Source: an uncultured Lachnospiraceae bacterium (GTDB lineage: Bacteria; Bacillota; Clostridia; Lachnospirales; Lachnospiraceae). Taken from it: a stretch of 64,000 nucleotides of DNA. The stretch lies in NCBI GenBank assembly GCA_946554445.1, contig CAMNSD010000008.1:81451-145450 (forward strand), written 5' to 3'. The notes below the pieces were generated by a model. The model did no database searches and had not been told where the DNA came from. It was given only the letters and a program-made list of their open reading frames with translations. The position numbers were made by a program, and so were the translations under genes. This document shows positions 40,782 through 47,853 of the stretch, one piece after another (within the stretch, counting starts at the first letter, position 1; every line of letters begins with the position of its first letter).

Positions 40782-41006
40782 ATGCTTAAATTATTAACAG
40801 ATTGTGATAAATGTATGTACAAGCGAGTGTGCAAATATTATGGACATCCCAAACAGGCTATGGAGAAATTGAAAAATACTACATATGGTGATGGACCGAA
40901 TGATGATTACGGATGGGATACTATGATGGAGCATGAACATGTGGATATTTCGTTTTCCTGCCCGGATTATCAGGAGCAAAAACCGACACCCAAAGGCTTT
41001 GCTTAA
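40782..41006 (+). CDS. Small cysteine-containing protein, 74 residues
   Basis: CDKCMYKRVCKYYGHPKQAM and a late CPDY give a CxxC..C..C set, probably a metal site. Strong AAAGGAG in the end of the upstream gene. Unknown function. Confidence 0.55.
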   Translation: MLKLLTDCDKCMYKRVCKYYGHPKQAMEKLKNTTYGDGPNDDYGWDTMMEHEHVDISFSCPDYQEQKPTPKGFA

Positions 41007-41024
41007 TTTACGGAGGAAAGTTGA

Positions 41025-41333
41025 TTGAGAATTGAAGGAAAATTATCGTCATTAACGAATGGATTAGTTAATCCAAAAGAGATTCTTGGAAAACCGATAA
41101 AACTTTTTGGTACTTTTCAAATTGGTGAAATAACCGAAATTGACGAAGAAAAAGATTTATATTTTGGAGAAGTCTCGGACGAGGCTATTGGAGAAGTAAT
41201 GCTGAATAATCCAGAAATGTCTATTGGGTTTTGTTTCAGTGAATGTAATAAAAGAGACTACCAACAAGGTGGTTATCAGCCAACAAAAATGCAAGAATAC
41301 TTCTTAAAAAAGAATCGAGGTGATAAAATTTGA
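41025..41333 (+). CDS. Protein of unknown function, 102 residues, TTG start
   Basis: The start is a TTG at 41025 after GGAGGA with good spacing; no ATG fits. Contains GKPIKLFGTFQIGEITEIDE and MSIGFCFSECNKRD. No family recognised. Its end overlaps the next TTG start. Confidence 0.5.
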   Translation: MRIEGKLSSLTNGLVNPKEILGKPIKLFGTFQIGEITEIDEEKDLYFGEVSDEAIGEVMLNNPEMSIGFCFSECNKRDYQQGGYQPTKMQEYFLKKNRGDKI

Positions 41334-41860
41334 GCGCACAGTATGATTTATATTTACAGCAGCATCGCGCTAATGTTTACAAAGGCTTCGAGTGGATTCG
41401 TGAGAATCTCCCAGAGCTTTTAGTAAATGAAGACGGTGCTGGATGGCAGACAGAATTTGCGCATGATGCTTCTAAGAATGAGAAAGACGAATATGAAGCT
41501 TATGACGCATATTTCTATGGAGGAAACAGGTCTTATAAGGTGATGGAGAACTACAGACGGGCTTGGCTTTTACACCTGCATCGTAATCCTCATCACTGGC
41601 AGCACTGGGTTCTCATCAACGATGACCCGAAAGAGGGCGAGATTGCTCTGGATATGCCCTACAATTATATTCTTGAAATGATTTGTGATTGGTGGGCATT
41701 TAGCTGGTCAAAAGGAAAGCTGTTTGAAATCTTCGATTGGTACGATGAGCATAAGGCTTATATAAAACTGAGCGATGCTACCAGAAAAACGGTGGAGGAT
41801 ATTCTTGACAAGATGAGAGTCAAGCTCTCTGAAATCTCTACGGGAGGAACAGAGAAATGA
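41330..41860 (+). CDS. DUF5662 family protein
   Basis: 176 residues. YDLYLQQHRANVYKGFEWIR, HDASKNEKDEY, and the hallmark HRNPHHWQHWVLINDD match DUF5662, phage proteins with conserved histidine/aspartate residues suggestive of an HD-type metal site (HxxxH, HD). Function not established. TTG start with GAGGTGAT, overlapping the previous stop. Confidence 0.8.
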   Translation: MSAQYDLYLQQHRANVYKGFEWIRENLPELLVNEDGAGWQTEFAHDASKNEKDEYEAYDAYFYGGNRSYKVMENYRRAWLLHLHRNPHHWQHWVLINDDPKEGEIALDMPYNYILEMICDWWAFSWSKGKLFEIFDWYDEHKAYIKLSDATRKTVEDILDKMRVKLSEISTGGTEK

Positions 41861-42150
41861 TGTCAGGAATAATTGAACAAATTAGTAGAGAAATAGCATC
41901 TCAATATGACGAGCAAATCGAGAAGGCATTGAACCGATGTGGATTTACAATGCAATACTGTATAGAACATCCGGAAGAATTTTTGTGGATTAGAGATGCC
42001 ATCAATCCGATGAATGGACAGTTACAATGGCTGGGTCAAGATTTATTCTCTGTTACCCAGTCTCTAAATTATGATGAGCAACATAATAAATATGTTGTAG
42101 AAGTAAATATTGAGTTTGCGGAAGGAGTGACAAAACATGAAGATACTTGA
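41857..42150 (+). CDS. Protein of unknown function, 97 residues
   Basis: Helical N-terminal half (IIEQISREIASQYDEQIEKA), then FLWIRDAINPMNGQLQWLGQ and a beta-like end. GGGAGG lies before the ATG, which overlaps the preceding stop. No family recognised. Confidence 0.55.
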   Translation: MMSGIIEQISREIASQYDEQIEKALNRCGFTMQYCIEHPEEFLWIRDAINPMNGQLQWLGQDLFSVTQSLNYDEQHNKYVVEVNIEFAEGVTKHEDT

Positions 42151-42235
42151 AATGATTGATAATCCAGTTTTGTGGTTTGTAATTGGGTTGCTGTTAAGTA
42201 TTATTTTTAGAGATCGAGGAGGAAAACAAAAATGA
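42137..42235 (+). CDS. Very small membrane peptide, 32 residues
   Basis: Starts MKILEMIDNPVLWFVIGLLL and ends in RDRGGKQK: one hydrophobic helix with a basic tail. GGAAGGAG is positioned before the ATG, and the stop overlaps the next ATG. Confidence 0.5.
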   Translation: MKILEMIDNPVLWFVIGLLLSIIFRDRGGKQK

Positions 42236-42444
42236 CATTTGTACAGATTGTAATTGCGTTTCTTATTGTCTATATTTGTGTCTATGCGCTGATTAACCGG
42301 GTATGTCAGTGTATTGAGCACTGTGCAACGGCCAAAGCATATTCCAAATTCAGAGAAAGCGGAATGCAGTTAAAGATGGATGACATTGAGGCCGGTATCC
42401 AAAAAGCCAACAAAGAAAAAGAACATGTTAAGGAGATAATCTAA
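42232..42444 (+). CDS. Small single-helix membrane protein, 70 residues
   Basis: N-terminal membrane helix (FVQIVIAFLIVYICVYALI), then a charged helical tail (MDDIEAGIQKANKEKEHVKE). GAGGAGG precedes the start. A terminator follows. Confidence 0.55.
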   Translation: MTFVQIVIAFLIVYICVYALINRVCQCIEHCATAKAYSKFRESGMQLKMDDIEAGIQKANKEKEHVKEII

Positions 42445-42454
42445 GCAATACCTT

Positions 42455-42485
42455 GAGAGCCGCGTAACAACGGCTCTTTCTTTTG
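42455..42485 (+). terminator. Terminator GAGCCG/CGGCTC
   Basis: AGAGCCG and CGGCTCT around CGTAACAA, then TTCTTTT. Confidence 0.75.
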
Positions 42486-42507
42486 TCAAAATTTAAGGAG
42501 ATAGGTT

Positions 42508-42666
42508 ATGTTTAAACGAGAATTATTGAAAAATAAGCTCTACGGAGCTGTTATGATAGGTTTAGGGGCGTTGTCTGTACCCATCGAGTGGGATGCAACA
42601 TTCTTTTTATTTACGTTGATGGCTGGTGGCGGACTGATATTTTCAAAGGAGAACTGGATTTTATGA
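42508..42666 (+). CDS. Small membrane protein, 52 residues
   Basis: Starts MFKRELLKNKLYGAVMIGLG; two short hydrophobic segments (AVMIGLGALSV and FFLFTLMAGGGLIF). AAGGAGATAG precedes the ATG. The stop overlaps the nrdG start by four bases. Confidence 0.5.
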   Translation: MFKRELLKNKLYGAVMIGLGALSVPIEWDATFFLFTLMAGGGLIFSKENWIL

Positions 42667-43136
42667 ACTACCAAAAAATCACACCAATCAGTATTGCAGA
42701 CGGTATCGGATGCAGAGTAGTTTTGTGGGTATCTGGATGTGAACATAACTGCTACAACTGCCATAATCCTGATACGCACGACCCAACATCAGGATATTTG
42801 TTCGACGAGGATGCAGAAACAAGGCTTTTTGACTTGCTGAAACCGAGTTATATTTCTGGTTTAACATTCAGTGGCGGAGATCCTCTACATCCGCTTAATC
42901 GAGCTGAGGTCACCCGGCTGGCAAGGCGACTCAAAGCTGAAATGCCGGAGAAAACTATCTGGCTTTACACAGGTTATATTTATGAGGAAATTTGTGGTTT
43001 GGAAGTGCTACGATTTGTAGACGCATTGGTAGACGGACCATACATAGAATCACAAAGATGTGTTGGTAAATTCTATGGAAGTACAAACCAGAGAATTATC
43101 GCATTAAATACAACTCCTTTAATGGAAGGAGAGTGA
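42663..43136 (+). CDS. nrdG: Anaerobic ribonucleotide reductase activating protein (radical SAM)
   Basis: 157 residues. SGCEHNCYNCHN carries the CxxxCxxC cluster ligand set for the 4Fe-4S/SAM centre; GYLFD, GLTFSGGDPLHP and IWLYTGY follow the NrdG pattern. It generates the glycyl radical on NrdD. It lies before nrdD, with one small gene between; nrdD-nrdG is the more usual order. The last codons contain cassette copy 13. Confidence 0.93.
   Translation: MNYQKITPISIADGIGCRVVLWVSGCEHNCYNCHNPDTHDPTSGYLFDEDAETRLFDLLKPSYISGLTFSGGDPLHPLNRAEVTRLARRLKAEMPEKTIWLYTGYIYEEICGLEVLRFVDALVDGPYIESQRCVGKFYGSTNQRIIALNTTPLMEGE
43099..43124 (+). promoter_or_regulatory. Repeated promoter-like cassette, copy 13, inside the 3' end of nrdG
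   Basis: TCG, 16 bases, TTTAATGG; the element is embedded in coding sequence yet keeps the fixed spacing and the CA. Confidence 0.55.
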
Positions 43137-43142
43137 TATTTT

Positions 43143-43358
43143 ATGAAGAAACAAATAAACCCTATATTCTATGCTATTTGGAAGTATCATCTAGCAATGA
43201 TTGATTTATGTAACATTCGGCAATCTCTTGGCTGTATTAGCGATAAGAAAGCTGAAGAGTCAAATAAAAAGCATTGTATGGGTGCTATCAAAAGTGCATA
43301 TTTTGGAGGATTTGCTTCTGATAAAGTGAATCAAATGTTTTCAAATGAGGAGTCCTAA
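43143..43358 (+). CDS. Small protein of unknown function, 71 residues
   Basis: Begins MKKQINPIFYAIWKYHLAMI and ends SNEES. Helical; no family recognised. It has GGAAGGAGAG upstream and shares its stop with the following terminator. Confidence 0.55.
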   Translation: MKKQINPIFYAIWKYHLAMIDLCNIRQSLGCISDKKAEESNKKHCMGAIKSAYFGGFASDKVNQMFSNEES

Positions 43359-43376
43359 CAAGGGCTCTTTCTTTTT
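43350..43376 (+). terminator. Terminator GAGTCCT/AGGGCTC with embedded stop codon
   Basis: Identical in stem and loop to the copy at 14034, followed by TTTCTTTTT. Confidence 0.75.
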
Positions 43377-43405
43377 CTAAAAAATAAGAACGGAGGCGTA
43401 TAACA

Positions 43406-45586
43406 TTGATTACAAAAATCATCAAACGGGACGGAACAGAGGTTGCGTTCGATGCTGAAAAGATATTTAACGCAATATCAAATGCAAATGCGGAGGTCAG
43501 TGCAGAGGAACAGCTTAACAATGTTGGACTCCAAATCACTACGCAGATGATTGTCGAGCAGCTCAATAAGTTTAAAAGGGCTGTTGAGGTTGAGGAGATT
43601 CAGGAGATTGTTGAAACTGAGTTGATGAAAATGAAAGCTTACGAAGTAGCAAAGCGTTATATTCGCTACCGCTACGACCATAAGCTGAAGCGTGAATCGG
43701 ATACCGATAAAAAGGTAATGTCTCTTGTGGAGTTTCAGAACGAAGCTGTCAAGCAGGAGAACAGCAACAAAAATCCGGAAATCATTCCTACACAGAGGGA
43801 TTATATTGCCGGAGAGATTTCCAAGGATATTACTATGCGGCGCCTGCTTCCTGAAAATGTCGTAAAGGCTCATGAAGACGGACTCATTCACTTTCACGAT
43901 GCCGATTACTTCATTCAGCACTCTCATAACTGCTGTCTCGTAAATCTGGAGGACATGCTTCAAAACAGCACTGTGATATCCGGTACACTTATCGAGAAGC
44001 CCCACACGTTCAGCACAGCTTGTAACATCGCTACGCAGATCATCGCTCAGGTGGCAAGCTCTCAGTATGGCGGGCATTCCATCAGTCTGGCTCACCTTGC
44101 ACCTTTTGTGAACGATACCAGAGAACGGTTCAGAAAAAAGTATTCTGATCTTTTACAATGGGGAGATTCTATACGTCGGTATAATGATTTCATCGAAAAA
44201 CTGGTTCGTGATGATATTACCAAAGGGGTTCAAACCATCCAGTATCAGGTCGTTACGTTGATGACAACAAACGGGCAGGCTCCATTCATTACGGTGTATA
44301 TGGATATTAACGAAGCTAAGAATGAGCAGGAGCAGAAAGATCTCGCCAATATTATAGAAGAAGTTCTGAAGCAACGTATTCAGGGTGTAAAGAATGAAAC
44401 CGGTACCTGGATCACGCCAGCATTTCCGAAACTCATATATGCTCTGGATGAAAACAATGTGGAGCCAGATTCAGAATTCTTCTATCTTACAGAGCTTGCG
44501 GCTCAGTGTACGGCCAAGAGAATGGTGCCGGATTATATTTCTAACAAAATTGAGCGGGAGCTGAAGAACGGAGATACTTACACCTGCATGGGCTGTCGTT
44601 CGTTTCTTACACCGGACAGAACTACAGAAAACTACTCAAAATGCAACAACTGGAAAGCCGGTCACAAATACTACGGACGATTCAATCAGGGTGTGGTGAC
44701 AATCAATCTTCCGGATGTGGCGTTAAGTTCTCATAAAGACTTTGCCCTTTTTGATGATATTTTGAGAGACCGTCTCGATAATATCTGCTATCCAGCACTT
44801 ATGGCACGGCACAACCGTTTGAAAGGCACCCCGTCAAATATTGCTCCGATTCTTTGGCAGCATGGAGCATTGGCAAGATTGGATAAGAATGAGACAATCG
44901 ATGAGCTGCTCTACCATGGATATTCTACCATTAGCCTTGGCTATGCCGGTTTGTATGAATGTGTGAAGTGTATGACTGGTGAGTCTCACACAGCCGGCGG
45001 TAAGAACTTTGCTATCCATGTGATGGAGATGCTGAATGAGCATACAGCACAGTGGAAAGCTGAAACAGATATTGACTTCTCTTTGTATGGTACCCCACTG
45101 GAAAGCACTACATACAAGTTTGCCAAGTGCTTGCAGAAACGTTTCGGCATCATCGAGGGAGTCACAGACAAGAATTATATTACTAACAGCTACCACGTTC
45201 ATGTTACTGAGCCTATAGACGCTTTTACAAAGTTGTCTTTTGAATCCGAATTCCAGGCACTCAGTCCTGGCGGAGCAATCAGCTATGTGGAAGTGCCTAA
45301 TATGTCCCATAACATCCCTGCGGTTCTCTCTGTCATTCGTTATATTTACGACAACATCATGTATGCCGAGTTGAATACGCGCAGCGATTATTGTCATGTC
45401 TGTGGTTTTGATGGAGAGATAAAAGTGGTTGAAGACGATGGAAAGCTTGTATGGGAATGCCCGGTTTGTGGAAACCGTGACCAGAGCAAAATGAATGTAG
45501 CTCGGAGAACTTGCGGTTACATCGGAACCAACTTTTGGAATCAGGGAAGAACTCAAGAGATTTCCGAAAGGGTTTTACATTTATAA
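43406..45586 (+). CDS. nrdD: Anaerobic ribonucleoside-triphosphate reductase
   Basis: 726 residues, full length. An N-terminal ATP-cone (ITKIIKRDGTEVAFDAEKI), a core with DYFIQHSHNCCLVNLEDML and YTCMGCRSFLTPDR, a zinc site made by CHVCGFDG and CPVCGNRD, and the glycyl radical loop RRTCGYIGTNFW. It makes deoxyribonucleotides without oxygen, feeding phage DNA synthesis. The start is TTG at 43406 after CGGAGG. Works with the NrdG encoded upstream. Confidence 0.96.
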   Translation: MITKIIKRDGTEVAFDAEKIFNAISNANAEVSAEEQLNNVGLQITTQMIVEQLNKFKRAVEVEEIQEIVETELMKMKAYEVAKRYIRYRYDHKLKRESDTDKKVMSLVEFQNEAVKQENSNKNPEIIPTQRDYIAGEISKDITMRRLLPENVVKAHEDGLIHFHDADYFIQHSHNCCLVNLEDMLQNSTVISGTLIEKPHTFSTACNIATQIIAQVASSQYGGHSISLAHLAPFVNDTRERFRKKYSDLLQWGDSIRRYNDFIEKLVRDDITKGVQTIQYQVVTLMTTNGQAPFITVYMDINEAKNEQEQKDLANIIEEVLKQRIQGVKNETGTWITPAFPKLIYALDENNVEPDSEFFYLTELAAQCTAKRMVPDYISNKIERELKNGDTYTCMGCRSFLTPDRTTENYSKCNNWKAGHKYYGRFNQGVVTINLPDVALSSHKDFALFDDILRDRLDNICYPALMARHNRLKGTPSNIAPILWQHGALARLDKNETIDELLYHGYSTISLGYAGLYECVKCMTGESHTAGGKNFAIHVMEMLNEHTAQWKAETDIDFSLYGTPLESTTYKFAKCLQKRFGIIEGVTDKNYITNSYHVHVTEPIDAFTKLSFESEFQALSPGGAISYVEVPNMSHNIPAVLSVIRYIYDNIMYAELNTRSDYCHVCGFDGEIKVVEDDGKLVWECPVCGNRDQSKMNVARRTCGYIGTNFWNQGRTQEISERVLHL

Positions 45587-45604
45587 GGAAAGGATTGATG
45601 TTTT

Positions 45605-45736
45605 ATGAGGTTTGTAGTGATTGGGGCGTTATGTCTTATTGTCGCTTTTGGTATAGTTATGGTGATTAAGGCGGTTAATGAGGCAGCAGTATTCATGGAT
45701 GATTCGTTTCGTTGGGGAAACGGAAGAGATTATTAA
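45605..45736 (+). CDS. Small membrane peptide, 43 residues
   Basis: Starts MRFVVIGALCLIVAFGIVMV, a single hydrophobic helix, then a short soluble tail. AAGGAAAGGATTG precedes it. No family recognised. Confidence 0.5.
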   Translation: MRFVVIGALCLIVAFGIVMVIKAVNEAAVFMDDSFRWGNGRDY

Positions 45737-45750
45737 GGAGGATAAGATTT

Positions 45751-45933
45751 ATGACTGTAAAACAGTTAAGGAATAAATTAAAAAATCTTCCGGAAAATGC
45801 TGTCGTAACGATTCCGAACAGTAACATGTATAATAATGGAGATTATGATATTGATTTGGTTCAATATTGGGAGGAAGATAATCAAGTATGTCTTGAATCT
45901 CATTATAAAAAGAATTATTCAAAAAATTTTTAG
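45751..45933 (+). CDS. Small protein of unknown function, 60 residues
   Basis: Begins MTVKQLRNKLKNLPENAVVT and contains YDIDLVQYWEEDNQV. Similar short phage proteins are common but uncharacterised. Start fixed by AAGGAGGATAAG. Confidence 0.6.
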   Translation: MTVKQLRNKLKNLPENAVVTIPNSNMYNNGDYDIDLVQYWEEDNQVCLESHYKKNYSKNF

Positions 45934-45953
45934 AATAAGGAGGATAAGAATTT

Positions 45954-46295
45954 ATGACTATCAATGAGTATCAAAAGGAAGCAATGAGAAGTGTAAACCC
46001 GGAGTCACTGAATGATCCAGTGAAAGGTTTGAGCAACACGGCACTTGGTTTATGTGGAGAATCTGGTGAGGTTGCTGATATGGTGAAGAAGCATCTGCAT
46101 CAGGGGCATGAGTTGGACAAGGAGCATCTGGCTAAGGAACTTGGCGACGTGACCTGGTATCTGGCTCTTGGAGCTACTATCATTGGCTATGAACTGGAAG
46201 ATATTTTACAAATGAATATTGACAAGCTTCGTAAGAGGTATCCGGACGGATTTGATTCTCAGAAAAGTCAGCACCGGGAAAAGGGGGATGAATAA
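45954..46295 (+). CDS. MazG-like nucleotide pyrophosphohydrolase
   Basis: 113 residues. GLCGESGEVADMVKKHLHQG and AKELGDVTWYLALGA give the ESGE...ELGD metal-binding residues of all-alpha NTP pyrophosphatases. Phage members trim the nucleotide pool or lower host alarmones. Preceded by AAGGAGGATAAG and directly followed by the next gene. Confidence 0.85.
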   Translation: MTINEYQKEAMRSVNPESLNDPVKGLSNTALGLCGESGEVADMVKKHLHQGHELDKEHLAKELGDVTWYLALGATIIGYELEDILQMNIDKLRKRYPDGFDSQKSQHREKGDE

Positions 46296-46493
46296 GTGGC
46301 TAATAATTTAAGAAAAAACGCAGAAGGCTATTCAGATCCGACAGCCTACGAAGCGATTAAGAGCGCTGATGCGGACGATGAGAGATTTCATAAGTTGCTG
46401 AACACAATTTTTACAATCTGTGAGTTGTCTGGATTTCATCTTGAAGAGAGGATTGTTCTCAAAGATACCCAGTCTGGAAAGGTTTGGAGGTAA
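46296..46493 (+). CDS. Small protein of unknown function, 65 residues, GTG start
   Basis: NLRKNAEGYSDPTAYEAIKS and FHKLLNTIFTICELSGFHLE then EERIVLKDTQSGKVWR. Similar short proteins occur in Gram-positive mobile elements as far as I recall. GTG at 46296 is directly after the MazG stop. Confidence 0.55.
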   Translation: MANNLRKNAEGYSDPTAYEAIKSADADDERFHKLLNTIFTICELSGFHLEERIVLKDTQSGKVWR

Positions 46494-46496
46494 AAG

Positions 46497-46799
46497 ATGA
46501 TTAAAAAAGTATGTATACTGGCTTCTTTATCACAGAAGTCAGATATTGAAGAAGCTGTGGCGTATTATAAATCACAGGGATATATTGTTGATTATCCAAC
46601 CGAACAGCGTGATAAGACATTGTTTGAGATTGACTATGATTATATTTGTCGAATTGCTAAGGCGGGTATGGTTGTGGCTATTCCTAAGTATGAGGGAGGA
46701 TTTGGTGAATCGGTTACATACGAGCTGGCTGTTGCAAAATACTTGGGCATACCAAGGGCGCAATACGATCCGGTTAAAAGAGAACGAATTTGGAGGTGA
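46497..46799 (+). CDS. Nucleoside 2-deoxyribosyltransferase-like protein
   Basis: 100 residues. KKVCILASLSQKSDIEEAVA, YICRIAKAGMVVAIPKYEGG and FGESVTYELAVAKYLGIP with the conserved GExxxYE pattern. A second distant member of the fold of the protein at 16894. Likely acts on nucleosides or binds a nucleotide signal. GGAGG lies before the ATG. Confidence 0.6.
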   Translation: MIKKVCILASLSQKSDIEEAVAYYKSQGYIVDYPTEQRDKTLFEIDYDYICRIAKAGMVVAIPKYEGGFGESVTYELAVAKYLGIPRAQYDPVKRERIWR

Positions 46800-46804
46800 G
46801 ATTC

Positions 46805-47005
46805 ATGAGCGGTGCTGTTAGAGAAACAATGTGTACCAGTTGCATACATAGAGAGGTGTGTTTATACAAACAGACATACCTTGAGTATTTGAGGGCATGT
46901 GAGAAGATGTATGAAGATTATCCGGATGATATTTCTTCTTTTATTGAGGAGAGTGACCCAAACTGTATCCATTATAAGAAGAAATCGGACGTAAATTTGC
47001 GGTAA
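46805..47005 (+). CDS. Small cysteine-containing protein, 66 residues
   Basis: CTSCIHREVCLYKQTYLEYL and a late DPNCIHY form a probable metal site. ATG at 46805 after GGAGGTGAG. Last gene before the origin-like segment. Confidence 0.55.
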   Translation: MSGAVRETMCTSCIHREVCLYKQTYLEYLRACEKMYEDYPDDISSFIEESDPNCIHYKKKSDVNLR

Positions 47006-47044
47006 TTTTGGCGTCCGTACCAGTCTTTTCAGCCGGACAAACTC

Positions 47045-47056
47045 TAATCTAGGTTA
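47045..47056. promoter_or_regulatory. Operator-like palindrome TAATCTAGGTTA
   Basis: Exact reverse complement of the site at 12682. It borders the origin-like repeats, so the same protein could connect early transcription and replication. Confidence 0.45.
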
Positions 47057-47084
47057 AAAAATTCTGGTCAAATCCTGTTTTTAA

Positions 47085-47356
47085 AAGTGGGCTTTTGGCC
47101 AGAAAAAGTGGGCAGAGGAGAAAATTGTGAAGATTTGGTCGAAAATTATGGAACTTTTACGGACAATTTTTACAAATTTTGGCCATTTTTTGCCCACTTT
47201 GCCCACTTTTTTTGAAAAGTGACCAGGCACTTTGGCCAGCAAGAATGCCCATTTTATGCGGGTTTGAGGGCTGTTTGCCCACTTTCCCACTTTTTTCTCA
47301 AACTATTATGATAAAAATATTTAATAATATTATAAATAGGGCAGGAAAAAGTGGGC
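47085..47356. repeat. Iteron cluster with AT-rich segment, candidate replication origin
   Basis: AAGTGGGC occurs at 47085, 47106 and 47349, and its complement GCCCACTT at 47192, 47201 and 47277 (near-copy at 47285). TGGCCA and TGACCAG/CTGGTCA words alternate with them. 47301-47340 is nearly pure A/T, suitable for unwinding. No gene is credible within 47006-47387. Clustered iterons plus an AT-rich stretch are typical of initiator-dependent origins. Confidence 0.5.
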
Positions 47357-47387
47357 ATTTGACCAGAGAGCAAGAAAGGAGGTTCTT

Positions 47388-47588
47388 ATGAGAGAAAAAA
47401 TCACATGGCATGACATTTATAAAGATTTTAAGATTCGATTGCCGAATTTATCAAAAAGAGCAACGTATTGGAAACCGAGAGGGTATCTCTCTATTACGGT
47501 ATATCTTGAGGACGGTTCCCAGATGGCTTATGACTACCTGTACAAGAAAGCATCTTTCGTTGCGATGTCGCAGACTGCCTTAGCATAA
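47388..47588 (+). CDS. Small protein of unknown function, 66 residues
   Basis: Begins MREKITWHDIYKDFKIRLPN and contains GYLSITVYLEDGSQMAYDYL. AAAGGAGG lies at the right spacing. It adjoins the origin-like repeats. No family recognised. Confidence 0.6.
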   Translation: MREKITWHDIYKDFKIRLPNLSKRATYWKPRGYLSITVYLEDGSQMAYDYLYKKASFVAMSQTALA

Positions 47589-47644
47589 AATTGTCAATCT
47601 GTCAATAGGATATTTAAAAACCTGTTTATTTTTTGCTTGGGTTG

Positions 47645-47653
47645 TGGTATACT
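47645..47653 (+). promoter_or_regulatory. Extended -10 promoter (TGGTATACT)
   Basis: TG-N-TATACT, with TTTATT 17 bases upstream as a weak -35. It starts the leader of the gene at 47854, independent of the phage cassette. Confidence 0.55.
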
Positions 47654-47658
47654 GTAGC

Positions 47659-47758
47659 TGCGACACAATTTCACAAATCTCGTTTAAGGGAAACCACTTT
47701 TGGCAAAGGGTGTTTTCTCTCTTTACTTATGCCTTAGACGGGATGAGATTGTGTCGCA
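47659..47758 (+). ncRNA. Structured leader RNA closed by an 11-pair stem
   Basis: TGCGACACAAT (47659-47669) pairs perfectly with ATTGTGTCGCA (47748-47758), closing a ~100-base domain that starts about where transcription should begin. A leader-type control element or a small RNA is possible; no known class recognised. Confidence 0.4.
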
Positions 47759-47853
47759 ACAATGGGAGATTCACTTTTGCAGGTGCGTCTCTACATTGGG
47801 GCGCACTTTTTATTTGCGCAGAAGTATTTGAAAGCGTTTTGGAGGTATTGAAC

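Noticed and set aside
47179..47391. Open frame across the iteron cluster
   Set aside because: Its sequence is dictated by the repeats and lacks a start site; the region reads better as an origin.
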